Origin: Burkholderia sp. 4M9327F10
GTDB taxonomy: Bacteria > Pseudomonadota > Gammaproteobacteria > Burkholderiales > Burkholderiaceae
DNA length: 64,000 nucleotides
Reading direction: 5' to 3'
Assembly (NCBI RefSeq): GCF_005503145.1
Contig: NZ_SCNV01000026.1
Coordinates: 1-64,000 of the forward strand
The stretch's first letter is position 1. Each line of letters starts with the position of its first letter. The notes below the pieces were generated by a model. It was given only the letters and a program-made list of their open reading frames with translations, searched no databases and was not told where the DNA came from. Both the position numbers and the translations under genes were made by a program. This document shows, one piece after another, positions 42,976 to 52,197 of the stretch.

Positions 42976-44901
42976 ATGATCAGAAAAACAATTCATGCCG
43001 CATTTCTTGGCGCATTGATTGCGGTAAGTGCGGCAATTGCACCGGCCTGTCAGGCGCAATACACCACCGACTGGATCGCGAACACATATGGAACCCTTGC
43101 CGCGCATGTGGGCAACACGGCGCGTTCAATGTGGGTCGCGCCCGAGGGTGTTATCTATACGGCATCTTTCTGGGACGAAAACGAGGGCGGAGTCGCGATC
43201 TACCAGAACGGCGTCAGCATCGGTTCCATCGGCATTCACAACGAGTTTCAGGGTGGCGCCATTACGGGCAATGCCACTTCGATCTTCGCCGCGTTGCAGT
43301 CCGGCACCCCTTACGGCAGCGCTGCGGTGGGAAGATACAACCGGGCCACCCAGAAGCGCGACCTGGTCATCGACGTCAGCGTGTGGAATGCCGTGAGCAA
43401 GGCCGATGTCATCACAGGACTCGCAACGGCGGGCTCACTCCTCTACGCGAGCGACTTTTTTGACAATCGCGTCCGGGTCTTCACCACCGATGGCGTCTGG
43501 CAGCAGGACATCAAGATCTCGAGTCCCGGCGCGCTTGCGCTGGATGGCGCGGGAAATATCTGGGTCGCCCAGAAGAACGCCGCGGCAATCGTCGAATTCA
43601 GTGCGGCCGGCGCCCCGCTCGACACCATCCAGATGCCCGCAGCCTCGCGGCCGTCCGCGCTTTATTTCGATGCGGCGTCCGGCCGGCTCATGGTGGGCGA
43701 CGAAGGCCCCGACATGAACATCAAGCTTTACAACATCTCGGGCACGCCGACACTGGCCGGCACCTTCGGCATACAGGGCGGCTATCTCGACACTACCAGC
43801 GGCATCAAAGGCCAGGTTGGCGACAAGCGCTTTACCCGCATCGTGGGTATCGGCAAAGACTCGGCCGGCAATCTGTATGTGCTCAACAACCCGTGGGGTG
43901 GAAGCTGGGACCTCGGCCGCAACGGCGGCACCGACATTCACGCGTACAACAGTGCCGGCACCCTGCAGTGGAAGCTCCAGTCCCTCAACTTCGAGGGGGT
44001 CGCAGCGCCGGATCCGTCCACAGACGCCGCCTACTTCTATGGCGGCACCAACATCTACACAGGCAGCGCCGGCGGCACCTTCGTTGCGAACACCGTCGAT
44101 CCGTTCGAGTATCCGTCCGATCCACGCCTGAACATGAACGATACGGAGCGCGACGAGCACTTCGGCCAACTCGTCACGGTCGGCGGGAATCGCATTCTCG
44201 TGGCGTCCGGCCAGAATCCCGCCGCCTTTTACTTCTTCCACTTCAACGCGGCGAACGGCTACATTGCCATACCGGACGCCTCGCTTCCGGGTCGCGCGTT
44301 CGATACGACACGACCGGTCACGGGCGGATTCTGCATCGATAGCAGAGGAGGCGTGTGGGCCGGTCTGAACCGGACGAATCACATCTTCCACTACCCGCTC
44401 ACCGGCTTCGATGGCGAAGGAAAACCGCTGTGGGGAGCAGCAACCACCATCTCCATTCCGGAGAGCATCCGGCCATTGACGCGCATCGTCTACCTGGCGG
44501 ACAGCGACACCATGATCCTCGCACAGGGCATTGACGGGAGTCCGGACTGGACGGCGATAAAGTCGAGGATCGAGGTGTATCACGGCTGGAGCGCCGGCAA
44601 TACCACCAAGCCTGATCCGGTTATCAACCTCACCAGCGCCAATCCCAAGTCGATTACTGCGGCCGGAAATTATCTTTTTGTCGGCTATGTGCACACGGTA
44701 CCGAATGTGGATGCATTCAATCTCACCACAGGCCAGCTGGACACTACGCTGATCGACTCCAGTCCGGCGACGGTGGATGTGGGCAACGACGTGGATTCGA
44801 TGTATGGGCTCAGGGCGTATATGAGGTCCGATGGAGAGTATGTGATCACGAAGGATAACTACAACGGCTCTAGTGTGGTGGTTTACCGGTGGACGCCGTG
44901 A
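42976..44901 (+). CDS. Secreted beta-propeller-like protein (NHL/SMP-30-like), unknown function
   Basis: 641 residues from ATG 42976. Signal peptide MIRKTIHAAFLGALIAVSAA, cleaved near CQAQ. The rest has recurring propeller-like blades (LALDGAGNIWVAQKNAAAIVEFSAAG; PSALYFDAASGRLMVGDEG; IVGIGKDSAGNLYVLNNPWGG; GGFCIDSRGGVWAGLNRTNHIFHYPLTGF). Cys, His and Asp clusters for catalysis are not obvious. A secreted binding or lyase-like propeller is likely. It follows the hybrid kinase by 241 bp; a functional link is possible but unsupported. The C-terminus (VVVYRWTP) is not an outer-membrane signature. Confidence 0.72.
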   Translation: MIRKTIHAAFLGALIAVSAAIAPACQAQYTTDWIANTYGTLAAHVGNTARSMWVAPEGVIYTASFWDENEGGVAIYQNGVSIGSIGIHNEFQGGAITGNATSIFAALQSGTPYGSAAVGRYNRATQKRDLVIDVSVWNAVSKADVITGLATAGSLLYASDFFDNRVRVFTTDGVWQQDIKISSPGALALDGAGNIWVAQKNAAAIVEFSAAGAPLDTIQMPAASRPSALYFDAASGRLMVGDEGPDMNIKLYNISGTPTLAGTFGIQGGYLDTTSGIKGQVGDKRFTRIVGIGKDSAGNLYVLNNPWGGSWDLGRNGGTDIHAYNSAGTLQWKLQSLNFEGVAAPDPSTDAAYFYGGTNIYTGSAGGTFVANTVDPFEYPSDPRLNMNDTERDEHFGQLVTVGGNRILVASGQNPAAFYFFHFNAANGYIAIPDASLPGRAFDTTRPVTGGFCIDSRGGVWAGLNRTNHIFHYPLTGFDGEGKPLWGAATTISIPESIRPLTRIVYLADSDTMILAQGIDGSPDWTAIKSRIEVYHGWSAGNTTKPDPVINLTSANPKSITAAGNYLFVGYVHTVPNVDAFNLTTGQLDTTLIDSSPATVDVGNDVDSMYGLRAYMRSDGEYVITKDNYNGSSVVVYRWTP

Positions 44902-44921
44902 GCGGTGGATGACGCTCGCCT

Positions 44922-45416
44922 CTATAGCTGACGCATGATCGTTTCCACAGCCTGCTCAACCGAAACGTTAGCCGTATCGACCACCAGATGCTCCGCTTCC
45001 CATGGATCATATTGACGGTCGAGCACGTTCTTCCATGTCGGTAGCGTGTGACCGGGGATATCGGCTCGCCGCCCCTCGACCCTTAAACGGTGCGTCGTTG
45101 CATCGGAACAGATCAACTCAATCTCAAGGATCCGCACACCTGCCTCAAGCGCGATATTCCTCCAGGCGCGACGCGTAATGTGCAACGAATTGACCGAGTC
45201 CGCGACGACGGTCAATCCCAGACGCAAGTTATCTCTCGCAACGGCATATCCGGCCAGATAGCCCGCCGGTCCAATATCCGTCTTCCCGTTCCCGGACGCA
45301 ATGAATGCCTGCTCCAATGTATCGATACGCAGATACACCGCGGCGAGCTTGCGAGCGAGTGCTTGCGCAACCGTTGTCTTTCCGGTTCCTGGCAGTCCTC
45401 CGAAGGCGATCAGCAT
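44922..45416 (-). CDS. AAA-type P-loop kinase (small nucleotide/sugar kinase-like)
   Basis: 164 residues. Walker A GLPGTGKTTVAQAL (residues 7-20), a following DTLEQAF segment and an arginine-rich lid (THRLRVEGRRADIPG) resemble the adenylylsulfate/gluconate/shikimate-kinase-like AAA_33 family that phosphorylates small molecules or confers antibiotic phosphorylation. Substrate unknown. Complete gene, separate from the SDR gene by 152 bp. Confidence 0.85.
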   Translation of the reverse strand: MLIAFGGLPGTGKTTVAQALARKLAAVYLRIDTLEQAFIASGNGKTDIGPAGYLAGYAVARDNLRLGLTVVADSVNSLHITRRAWRNIALEAGVRILEIELICSDATTHRLRVEGRRADIPGHTLPTWKNVLDRQYDPWEAEHLVVDTANVSVEQAVETIMRQL

Positions 45417-45568
45417 TGCAGATACTCATGCAGGAAGTCGGTAAGGACATTGAGACTTTCCAAAGGGACGCTCCACGATTGCGGACAAACGTGTCCAGTC
45501 AAAACGGAACTCTAGCCTGTTTTTATCTAGCAGGTGCGCCCTTACCATCTCGCTGCTCGCCGCGGATT

Positions 45569-46333
45569 TCACGTGCGCGTAATCGATGCGCCGCCATCGA
45601 CTAGCGAGGCGGTACCGGTCACGAAGGACGAATCATCGGACGCCAGATAAAGCACTGAGCGGGCGAGTTCTTCCGGCCGTGCAACGCGCTTGAGCGCATG
45701 CAACCCGGTCACGAAGGCCTGCGACTCGGCGGTGTCGTTCATGTCGCGATACATCGGCGTGTCGACGGCGCCGGGCAAAATGGCGTTGACCCGCACACCT
45801 TGCGGCCCATACTCCGCCGCAAGCGCCTGCGTCAGGCCAATCAAGCCGGCCTTGCTCGCAGCGTATGCCGCCGTGCCAGGGAAAGCGAATGAGTAGCCGA
45901 TGAACGTCGACGTAAAGATGATTGATCCCCCACCCTGTTTCAGCATCTCGGGGATCTGGTGCTTCGCGCCCAGAAAAGCGCTCGTCAGATTGGTCGCCAG
46001 CGCGGCCGACCAGCCTGCCTCCGACACGCCTGTGCTCGGCCCCATTTCGCCCAGGGTGCCGGCGTTGTTATAGGCGATATCAAGGCGTCCGAAACGGGTG
46101 ACGGCCAACGCGACGAGCGCTTTCGCGAAGTCCTCTGACTGCACGTCACCCGCGAGAAACGCAGCCTCACCGCCTTCGCTGACGATTTCGGCAACGAGCG
46201 TTTCAAGCTCGGCTTCGCGGCGCGCCGCGAGCACTACCTTTGCGCCTTCCGCGGCGAACAGTTTTGCGGTGGCACGGCCAATTCCCGCACTGGCACCGGT
46301 CACGATGGCGACTTTTCCTGTCAAGCGTTGCAT
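45569..46333 (-). CDS. Short-chain dehydrogenase/reductase
   Basis: 254 residues from ATG 46333 with AGGAG seven bases upstream. NAD(P)-binding GASAGIGRA (TGxxxGxG), the NNAG motif in IAYNNAGTL, catalytic Ser-Tyr-Lys (Ser in IIFTSTFIG, YAASKAG) and C-terminal DGGASI. The Arg after the first strand (AARREAEL) suggests NADPH preference. It oxidises or reduces an alcohol or ketone; substrate unknown. It is divergent from the LysR gene and probably controlled by it. Confidence 0.93.
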   Translation of the reverse strand: MQRLTGKVAIVTGASAGIGRATAKLFAAEGAKVVLAARREAELETLVAEIVSEGGEAAFLAGDVQSEDFAKALVALAVTRFGRLDIAYNNAGTLGEMGPSTGVSEAGWSAALATNLTSAFLGAKHQIPEMLKQGGGSIIFTSTFIGYSFAFPGTAAYAASKAGLIGLTQALAAEYGPQGVRVNAILPGAVDTPMYRDMNDTAESQAFVTGLHALKRVARPEELARSVLYLASDDSSFVTGTASLVDGGASITRT

Positions 46334-46404
46334 GTTCAATCTCCTGTTTCAGTTTTTTCGGCCAGTGCCCGATGCCTTGGCCCATGAGACGCAATATATG
46401 CTTC

Positions 46405-46460
46405 AGCCTAAGACTGAGAAAGGCTCAAAACATGGGTATATCATTCAGCATTTGTGAATG
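46405..46460. promoter_or_regulatory. LysR-type binding region between SDR and LysR genes
   Basis: Two inverted repeats: AGCCT/AGGCT (46405-46409 with 46421-46425, 11-nt spacer) and CATTCA/TGAATG (46442-46447 with 46455-46460, 7-nt spacer). Both sit in the 140-bp gap between the divergent starts. The T-N11-A spacing of the first suits a LysR regulator. Confidence 0.5.
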
Positions 46461-46473
46461 ATCGGGAAAACAC

Positions 46474-47394
46474 ATGGATCGCTTGCGTGCCTATGAAGTC
46501 TTCGTGACCGTGGTGAATCGCGGCAGCTTCACACGTGCAGCCGATGCGCTGGAGACCTCGCCCGCCAACGTGACCCGCTATGTGAACGAGTTGGAAGCGC
46601 ATCTCGGCACACGCCTGCTGAATCGCACCTCCCGCAGGCTTTCGCTCACCGAGGGCGGCGAGACTCTTTACTCGCGCTGCAAGTCCATCCTTGACGACGT
46701 CGCCGAGACTGAGGGGCTTGTGTCATTGGCGTCGGTCGAACCCCGTGGACGGCTGCGCATCAATGCACCGGTGACCTTCGGGATTCTGCATCTCGCGCCG
46801 CTATGGCCCGGGTTCATGCGGAAGTACCCCGAAGTGGAACTCGACGTTTCGCTGAATGACCGCGTGGTCGATATTGTCGAGGAAGGATACGATCTCGCCA
46901 TTCGCATCTCAGGCACCGGTTCGACCAGTCACGCGGCGCGCAAGCTGGCTACCTCACGAAACATCCTGTGTGCATCGCCGGTCTATCTCGCACGTTACGG
47001 ATACCCCGTTTCGCCGACGGATCTGCTCGAGCATCGATGCATCGGCTATTCGTACGCCGCCACCGGGGACGAGTGGCAACTGATCGACCGCGAGAGCACG
47101 GCTCACGCCGTAAAGGTGGACTATCACATGCGTACCAACAATGGCGATACGGCGCGGGCTGCAGCGCTCGGCGGGCAAGGCGTGATCTGGCAACCCACGT
47201 TTCTGGTCGGCAACGACCTGCGTGCCGGCACGCTGGTTCAGGTGCTGCCTGAGTATCGCTTGCCCGATATCGACGTGCTCGCGCTATATCCGAGTCGCCG
47301 GCACCTGAGTGCCAGGATACGCGCAGCCATCGATTTCCTCGTCGATGCGTTCGGCGATGTGCCACCGTGGGATCGAGACGGTACGCCCTGTTGA
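46474..47394 (+). CDS. LysR family transcriptional regulator
   Basis: 306 residues. The HTH is FVTVVNRGSFTRAADALETSPANVTRYVNELEAHLGTRLLNRTSRR, followed by a substrate-binding domain (RGRLRINAPVTFGILHLAPLWPGF...VDIVEEGYDLAIRI) of the same subfamily as the regulator at 23776. It starts 140 bp from the divergent SDR start and is the probable regulator of that gene. Confidence 0.93.
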   Translation: MDRLRAYEVFVTVVNRGSFTRAADALETSPANVTRYVNELEAHLGTRLLNRTSRRLSLTEGGETLYSRCKSILDDVAETEGLVSLASVEPRGRLRINAPVTFGILHLAPLWPGFMRKYPEVELDVSLNDRVVDIVEEGYDLAIRISGTGSTSHAARKLATSRNILCASPVYLARYGYPVSPTDLLEHRCIGYSYAATGDEWQLIDRESTAHAVKVDYHMRTNNGDTARAAALGGQGVIWQPTFLVGNDLRAGTLVQVLPEYRLPDIDVLALYPSRRHLSARIRAAIDFLVDAFGDVPPWDRDGTPC

Positions 47395-47508
47395 TGCGCC
47401 GCCGCGCGTTGCTCTGCAGTTACGACGACAAGAATGTTTACATTTAATTTTCGTTTACATTACACTTGCATCACTTATCTTCCCCGATAAGTACACTTGT
47501 CAGTTCTC

Positions 47509-47546
47509 GACCTGCCGCCTTCCCTTGGGCGAGCAGGTCTTTTTTT
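47509..47546 (+). terminator. Rho-independent terminator
   Basis: GACCTGC (47509-47515) pairs with GCAGGTC (47533-47539) and is followed directly by seven T. It lies 115 bp beyond the LysR stop, so it either ends that transcript or ends a small RNA from the gap. Confidence 0.75.
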
Positions 47547-47838
47547 GCCCATTCGCCCAACACCCGAGCCGACGCAAGCCCAAAAGACAGCCGCGGCAGA
47601 ACAAGTCGCAAGGCGGGTGCGCGTCCTTTTGCACAACCGTCGACTGGGGGGCCGCGAGCCGCCGGGACTGATAAACCGCGTCGATGCTAGTAAAAACCCT
47701 GGCAACTCAAATTACGAATTCCACACATTTTTGTTACCCATATCAAACAAATTTTGACGAAACATTTCTGTGCTGATATGTTTCCGTACACGAAATGAAA
47801 GGCAATCTTACGACCGCGCTTGGGCAGCACGAGCGGGA

Positions 47839-47861
47839 CGCCTGGCGGGCAGTGCCAGGCG
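47839..47861. repeat. 8-bp perfect hairpin in the TonB-receptor upstream region
   Basis: CGCCTGGC (47839-47846) pairs with GCCAGGCG (47854-47861) around a 7-nt loop. There is no T-run after it. Confidence 0.6.
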
Positions 47862-47990
47862 CGGTTGCAAGAAGCGGGATGAAGGGGACTCAAAGGCGTT
47901 CGCTGGCACGCGGACGTTGACCCGAGCAGTTTGTCATGGTGCCAAATGCCGGGTTTTGGGTTTCCCAGACGCACAAATGTATTTTCGCTG

Positions 47991-48099
47991 TACTAATTAA
48001 CAAGATGCCAAAGCGGAAATTGAGCTGATGTGAGGCTTCCGTTCATATAACCCGGAATTTCTGCCGCTTTAAGAATGGCTCCAATCTTATTAATTAGTA
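47991..48099. repeat. Long imperfect hairpin (possible structured leader or element relic)
   Basis: Outer arms TACTAATTAA (47991-48000) and TTAATTAGTA (48090-48099) are exact complements. Inner pairings AAGAT/ATCTT (48002-48006 with 48084-48088), GCC/GGC, AAAGCGG/CCGCTTT (48010-48016 with 48064-48070) and AAATT/AATTT (48017-48021 with 48056-48060) continue it, with small bulges. About 30 bp in all. Confidence 0.65.
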
Positions 48100-48267
48100 T
48101 AACTACTCATTTTGTAAATTTACTAAAAATCAACGACCTAGGTGATCGTTGTCTGAGGTTCGAGGAAAAACGGAGCACTCGGATCCATGCGGTGGGGTGC
48201 CGCAAACGAAGGGGCTAGCCAGGTCTCTTCGTATAACAACTTGGCGTTAGTGGCGAGAGAGAGAAGC

Positions 48268-51012
48268 ATGAAAAGAAAGGATTTAGGATCGGCCATCCGA
48301 AAAATAGTCTGGGCCGAAATGGCTTTGACAGCTGCGGTGGGTACCTCCGCATTCGCTCAGAGCCAACCGTCAGCAGCAGGGGTTGCGGCCGCATCATCCA
48401 CGGCAGTCGCTCAGGCCAGTACGCGGGACAGCGCCACGGCGCCCGCCGCTACAGCCGATTCGGCGGTCACCGGGGGAGTCAAGCAGCTCAAGAAATTTGA
48501 GGTCACGGGCTCGCTGATCCGCACATCGGACAAAGTGGGCAATATTGAAGTCCAGACCATTACGGCAAAGGATATCCAGCAGAGCGGCTACACCACCGTG
48601 TCCGACTTCCTGCGCGGCACCGCGGCCAACTCGGCCAGCAGCTGGTCGCAGTCCACGATGAACAGCTCGGCACCGGGCGGAGCCGGCATCGCACTGCGCG
48701 GCCTGAGCGAAAAGTACACGCTGGTGCTGGTCGACGGACAACGGGTCGCCAACTACGCGCAAGCGGTGAACTTCACTGACACCTTCTTCGACGTCAACAC
48801 GATTCCCCTCAGCATCGTCGATCACATCGACATCGTAAAGACAGGTGCGGTTTCGATTTACGGTTCCGATGCAATCGCCGGTGTCGTCAACATCATTACC
48901 AAGAAGAATTTCCAGGGTCTGCAGCTCGACACTCAATTGGGCAAGGCGCAGCACCCCGGCAATGGCCAGGGCAGCTTCAGCGTGCTGGGCGGCTTCGGTG
49001 ACCTTAACTCCGATCGCTTCAACGTCACGGCCGCCGCAAGCTACTACCGCGACAGCGGCTCGACGCTTGCCGATCGCGACATGACGTCGTCGCAGGATTA
49101 CTCGCAATATGCGGGCGGCCATGCTGCGCCGTTCGGCCCCGGCCAGCAGTCGTTCTGGGGCACGCCTGGGGGCAACACGGCGCTTAGTCCCTGCCCGCCG
49201 GGCAGCACCCCGGCAAATACGAACGGTGCTTCGTGCACGTACAACACCGCCGCCGCCACCTCTCTGACACCGGCTGTGACGCGCCTGAATGCAAAGGTAC
49301 GCGGCACCTTCCGGGTTGACGACAACACGGAGGCCTACGCGGGCTTCTGGGTAAGCCGCGACGAGAACGTGCAGTTGCAGGGCCCGGCTGCGCTCACCGC
49401 CAATTCGAACGTATTCAACCCTTCCGCAGGCTCCGTCGCGCCGCTTTCGCGAACCGTGCCGGCGTCGAACCCGTTCAACCCGTTTGGCGTGCCGACGCCG
49501 ATCAATCTGTCGTTCCCGAACAACGTCGGCGTGGCGGACACGGTGTCGACGTTCTGGATGGCATCGACCGGCGTCAAAGGTTCGTTCAACACGGCCAAGC
49601 TGGGGAACTGGGACTGGTCGGCCGACTACGGCCATTCCCAGAGCACGGTGGATACGACGTACACGAACCGCCTGAACGTGGCGGGCGTCGAGAACATGCT
49701 GATGAACGGCACGTATAACTTCTCGAATCCCAGCTCGACGCCTAACGGCCTGAATGGCGTGTTCACGGACGACAATCAGCAGGCGATTTCGAAGGTGGAT
49801 AGCGTCACCGCCAAGACCTCGACGTCGAACCTGTTTACGCTGCCCACCGGTAACGTCGGGTTAGGCCTCGGCACGGAATTCCGCCATGAGTCGTCGGTGA
49901 TCAACCCGCAGACGCTCGCGGCACAGGGCATCTCCGCACCGGCAAACGTACAGACCGTCGACAGCTCGCGCAATGTGGCAGCGGTGTTCTACCAGGTCGA
50001 TATTCCGATCCTCAAGAACCTGACATTCACGCAAGCCAGCCGCTACGACCACTACAGCGACTTCGGCGGCGCCTTCTCGCCAAGCTTTGCACTGCGCTTC
50101 CAGCCGGTGCGGATGCTGACGACCTACGCGTCGTACAGCCGTGGCTTCCGTGCGCCGACGGGCGTTGAAAACTCGCAGGCGGTCTATCTCGGTCACCAGA
50201 ACCTGGTCGATCCGTACGATCCGAGCGGCAAGCCGACCAAGCACTTCACCACCGAGCAGACCACCGGCAATCCGAATCTGCAGCCTGAGCACACGAAGAA
50301 CTACAACATCGGCTTCCAGTTGTCTCCCGATGCGCTCACCGATATCGGCGCGGCGTTCTACAAAGTGCACATCGACGGTGTGATCGGCACGGCAGATCCA
50401 AACGCAGTGCTGCAGGCAAACAACCCGTCGACCGTGGTTCGCAATCCTGACGGTACGATCCGCTATATCGTGCAGCCGTTCGTCAACCTCGGCTCGCTCG
50501 ATACCGACGGCTTCGACATGAACTTCCGCAAGGCGGTTCGCACCACCTACGGCACGTTCACGCTGACGGGCGACTGGGCCTACATGTGGCACTTCAAGCT
50601 TCGCAGCCCGGGTTCGGCACCGCAGGACTTCGCGGGCAACAACCTCGCCTTCCTGCAACCGTTCGGCGCAAGCGATCCGCGTTGGAAAGGCAATACGACA
50701 CTGTCCTGGGATTTCCACGACCTGACGACCTCGTTGACCTGGCAATACACGGGGCCGTACACGAACGCGGTGGCGGCGGAGTTTGGCGATGGCGGCACGG
50801 GTTCTGTGGCGTCGTATAGCCAGTTCAACCTGATGGCAAGCTATCGCGGCATCAAGCACTGGACTATCTACGGTGGCATTTCGAACCTGTTCGATCGCAA
50901 GCCGCCGTTTGACGTCGAGTGGCAGGCTTCGCCGGATATCACCGGGTACGATCAGTCGTTGTATACGGACCTGGGGCGGTTTTTCCAGGTTGGCGCGACT
51001 TACCGGTTTTGA
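48268..51012 (+). CDS. TonB-dependent outer-membrane receptor
   Basis: 914 residues from ATG 48268; the longer frame to 48187 adds residues without a signal. The signal peptide ends near AFAQ. The plug domain begins at about residue 75 (KKFEVTGSLIRT) with VGNIEVQTITAKDIQQSGYTTVSDFL, ALRGLSEKYTLVLVDGQRVA and VDHIDIVKTGAVSIYGSDAIAGVVNIITKK. It is followed by a 22-stranded barrel with C-terminal Phe (GATYRF). The plug type is that of receptors for carbohydrates, siderophores or other large ligands in Proteobacteria; the ligand is not evident. It is monocistronic, followed by convergent regulator genes. Confidence 0.93.
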   Translation: MKRKDLGSAIRKIVWAEMALTAAVGTSAFAQSQPSAAGVAAASSTAVAQASTRDSATAPAATADSAVTGGVKQLKKFEVTGSLIRTSDKVGNIEVQTITAKDIQQSGYTTVSDFLRGTAANSASSWSQSTMNSSAPGGAGIALRGLSEKYTLVLVDGQRVANYAQAVNFTDTFFDVNTIPLSIVDHIDIVKTGAVSIYGSDAIAGVVNIITKKNFQGLQLDTQLGKAQHPGNGQGSFSVLGGFGDLNSDRFNVTAAASYYRDSGSTLADRDMTSSQDYSQYAGGHAAPFGPGQQSFWGTPGGNTALSPCPPGSTPANTNGASCTYNTAAATSLTPAVTRLNAKVRGTFRVDDNTEAYAGFWVSRDENVQLQGPAALTANSNVFNPSAGSVAPLSRTVPASNPFNPFGVPTPINLSFPNNVGVADTVSTFWMASTGVKGSFNTAKLGNWDWSADYGHSQSTVDTTYTNRLNVAGVENMLMNGTYNFSNPSSTPNGLNGVFTDDNQQAISKVDSVTAKTSTSNLFTLPTGNVGLGLGTEFRHESSVINPQTLAAQGISAPANVQTVDSSRNVAAVFYQVDIPILKNLTFTQASRYDHYSDFGGAFSPSFALRFQPVRMLTTYASYSRGFRAPTGVENSQAVYLGHQNLVDPYDPSGKPTKHFTTEQTTGNPNLQPEHTKNYNIGFQLSPDALTDIGAAFYKVHIDGVIGTADPNAVLQANNPSTVVRNPDGTIRYIVQPFVNLGSLDTDGFDMNFRKAVRTTYGTFTLTGDWAYMWHFKLRSPGSAPQDFAGNNLAFLQPFGASDPRWKGNTTLSWDFHDLTTSLTWQYTGPYTNAVAAEFGDGGTGSVASYSQFNLMASYRGIKHWTIYGGISNLFDRKPPFDVEWQASPDITGYDQSLYTDLGRFFQVGATYRF

Positions 51013-51035
51013 TGGTTTAAATGAAGCCGCAGTGA

Positions 51036-52124
51036 CTATGTCTTGAGTTGGGAGATGCGCCGCTCCCTGCGCGATGAATCGCGGGAAGCGGCGCACCCAC
51101 TGTCATCCGGCTCGGCATGCGCGCCGCGCAATCTGTAGGCGTTGGGCGATTCCCCAAATGCTTTCCGGAATTCCCGCCCCAGATGCGATGCATCTGAGAA
51201 TCCACAGGAGGACGCAATGTCGGTCACCGTCCTGTCTGAACTGGTCAGGAGCCACGCTGCTGTTCGAATACGGAGTTGTCGTCCATAGGACAGCGGCGCT
51301 TCGCCCACCTCACTGCTGAATAAACGTTCAAGCTGGCGAACCGACACATCAAGTCGATGCGCGAGTTCGCCAAGGCTGAGAGGTTGCCCGATGTGCTGCT
51401 CCATCAAAAGGATCGCGCGCTTTACCTTAGGATGAGTCGACGGTTCAAGGCCAGGAGGATGGGGTTGTGGTGCATTCCCCTTTTCCGCGTCGTCAACCAG
51501 CAGGATTCGCAGCGCCTTCTTTACGATGGTGGCATACATATGTCGCAGCAGGATAGCGGCGGCCACGTCAATTGATGCGCGCCCTCCCGAACAGGTGATG
51601 CGTCGCCGGTCAATGACAAACAGCCTGTCTGCAACAAGATTGCGCTCATCGGCTTGAGGAAAGCGTTCGATAAAGTCCCAATAGTGAAACCAGCTCACGC
51701 AGATGCGATAACCGTCCATCACTTCGGCCCGCATCAAGGCGAACGCGCCTGTGCATATTCCGACCAGTGTCGCTGAAGTACACGCAGTCTCACGAATAAA
51801 GCGTAGCGTTGCCTCACTTGCCGATGGACCTGAGTGCAGTAACCCGCCGACCACGACCAGATAGTCCAGCTCGCCAGCTTCCTCGAAGGTAGTCCACGGA
51901 CTGACCTGGATGCCACAGCTTGCGCGGACCGGAGTCAGCGATTCGCCAATGATGCTCCACGCACACCGAACGGGCTTGCTAAGGTCCCCTTCGTCACTGG
52001 CCAGACGTAGCAGATCGACAAATCCGGAGAACGCGGTGAGCGTGAAATTCGGAAGCAATACGATTCCGAACCGGACAGGCGATGCTCTCCCATCCGGAGA
52101 TCCAGTGCGCGGTGAGGTTGTCAT
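51036..52124 (-). CDS. GlxA family AraC-type transcriptional regulator
   Basis: 362 residues from ATG 52124. The N-terminal DJ-1/PfpI-like domain (VRFGIVLLPNFTLTAFSGFVDLLRLA...VGICTGAFALMRA with the nucleophile-elbow Cys) is followed by two AraC helix-turn-helices (LSLGELAHRLDVSVRQLERLFSSEVGEAPLSY; VTDIASSCGFSDASHLGREFRKAFGESPNAY). This is the GbdR/CdhR/ArgR-like subfamily, which controls betaine, carnitine and arginine catabolism in Pseudomonas. Its place at the end of a betaine-type gene cluster suggests the same role here. Last gene of the leftward series. Confidence 0.9.
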   Translation of the reverse strand: MTTSPRTGSPDGRASPVRFGIVLLPNFTLTAFSGFVDLLRLASDEGDLSKPVRCAWSIIGESLTPVRASCGIQVSPWTTFEEAGELDYLVVVGGLLHSGPSASEATLRFIRETACTSATLVGICTGAFALMRAEVMDGYRICVSWFHYWDFIERFPQADERNLVADRLFVIDRRRITCSGGRASIDVAAAILLRHMYATIVKKALRILLVDDAEKGNAPQPHPPGLEPSTHPKVKRAILLMEQHIGQPLSLGELAHRLDVSVRQLERLFSSEVGEAPLSYGRQLRIRTAAWLLTSSDRTVTDIASSCGFSDASHLGREFRKAFGESPNAYRLRGAHAEPDDSGCAASRDSSRRERRISQLKT

Positions 52125-52197
52125 GCCCTGCATTTCAGACTCGGGTTGCGGGACACCCGCGTCAGGTCCATGGACTGCGATTCGACGCATGAAGAGT

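Larger units (their letters stand above)
47395..48267. other. Long structured intergenic region before the TonB receptor gene
   Basis: 873 bp without a recognisable gene, AT-rich after 47690. It contains a T-tract terminator (47509-47546), a strong hairpin (47839-47861), a 109-nt imperfect hairpin (47991-48099), palindrome GTAAATTTAC (48114-48123) and hairpin CAACGA/TCGTTG (48131-48151). It probably holds the receptor promoter and leader, and possibly a small RNA. Confidence 0.6.

Noticed and set aside
47475..47757. Small frames in the gap before the TonB receptor
   Set aside because: They overlap a terminator and each other on opposite strands and lack recognisable features.
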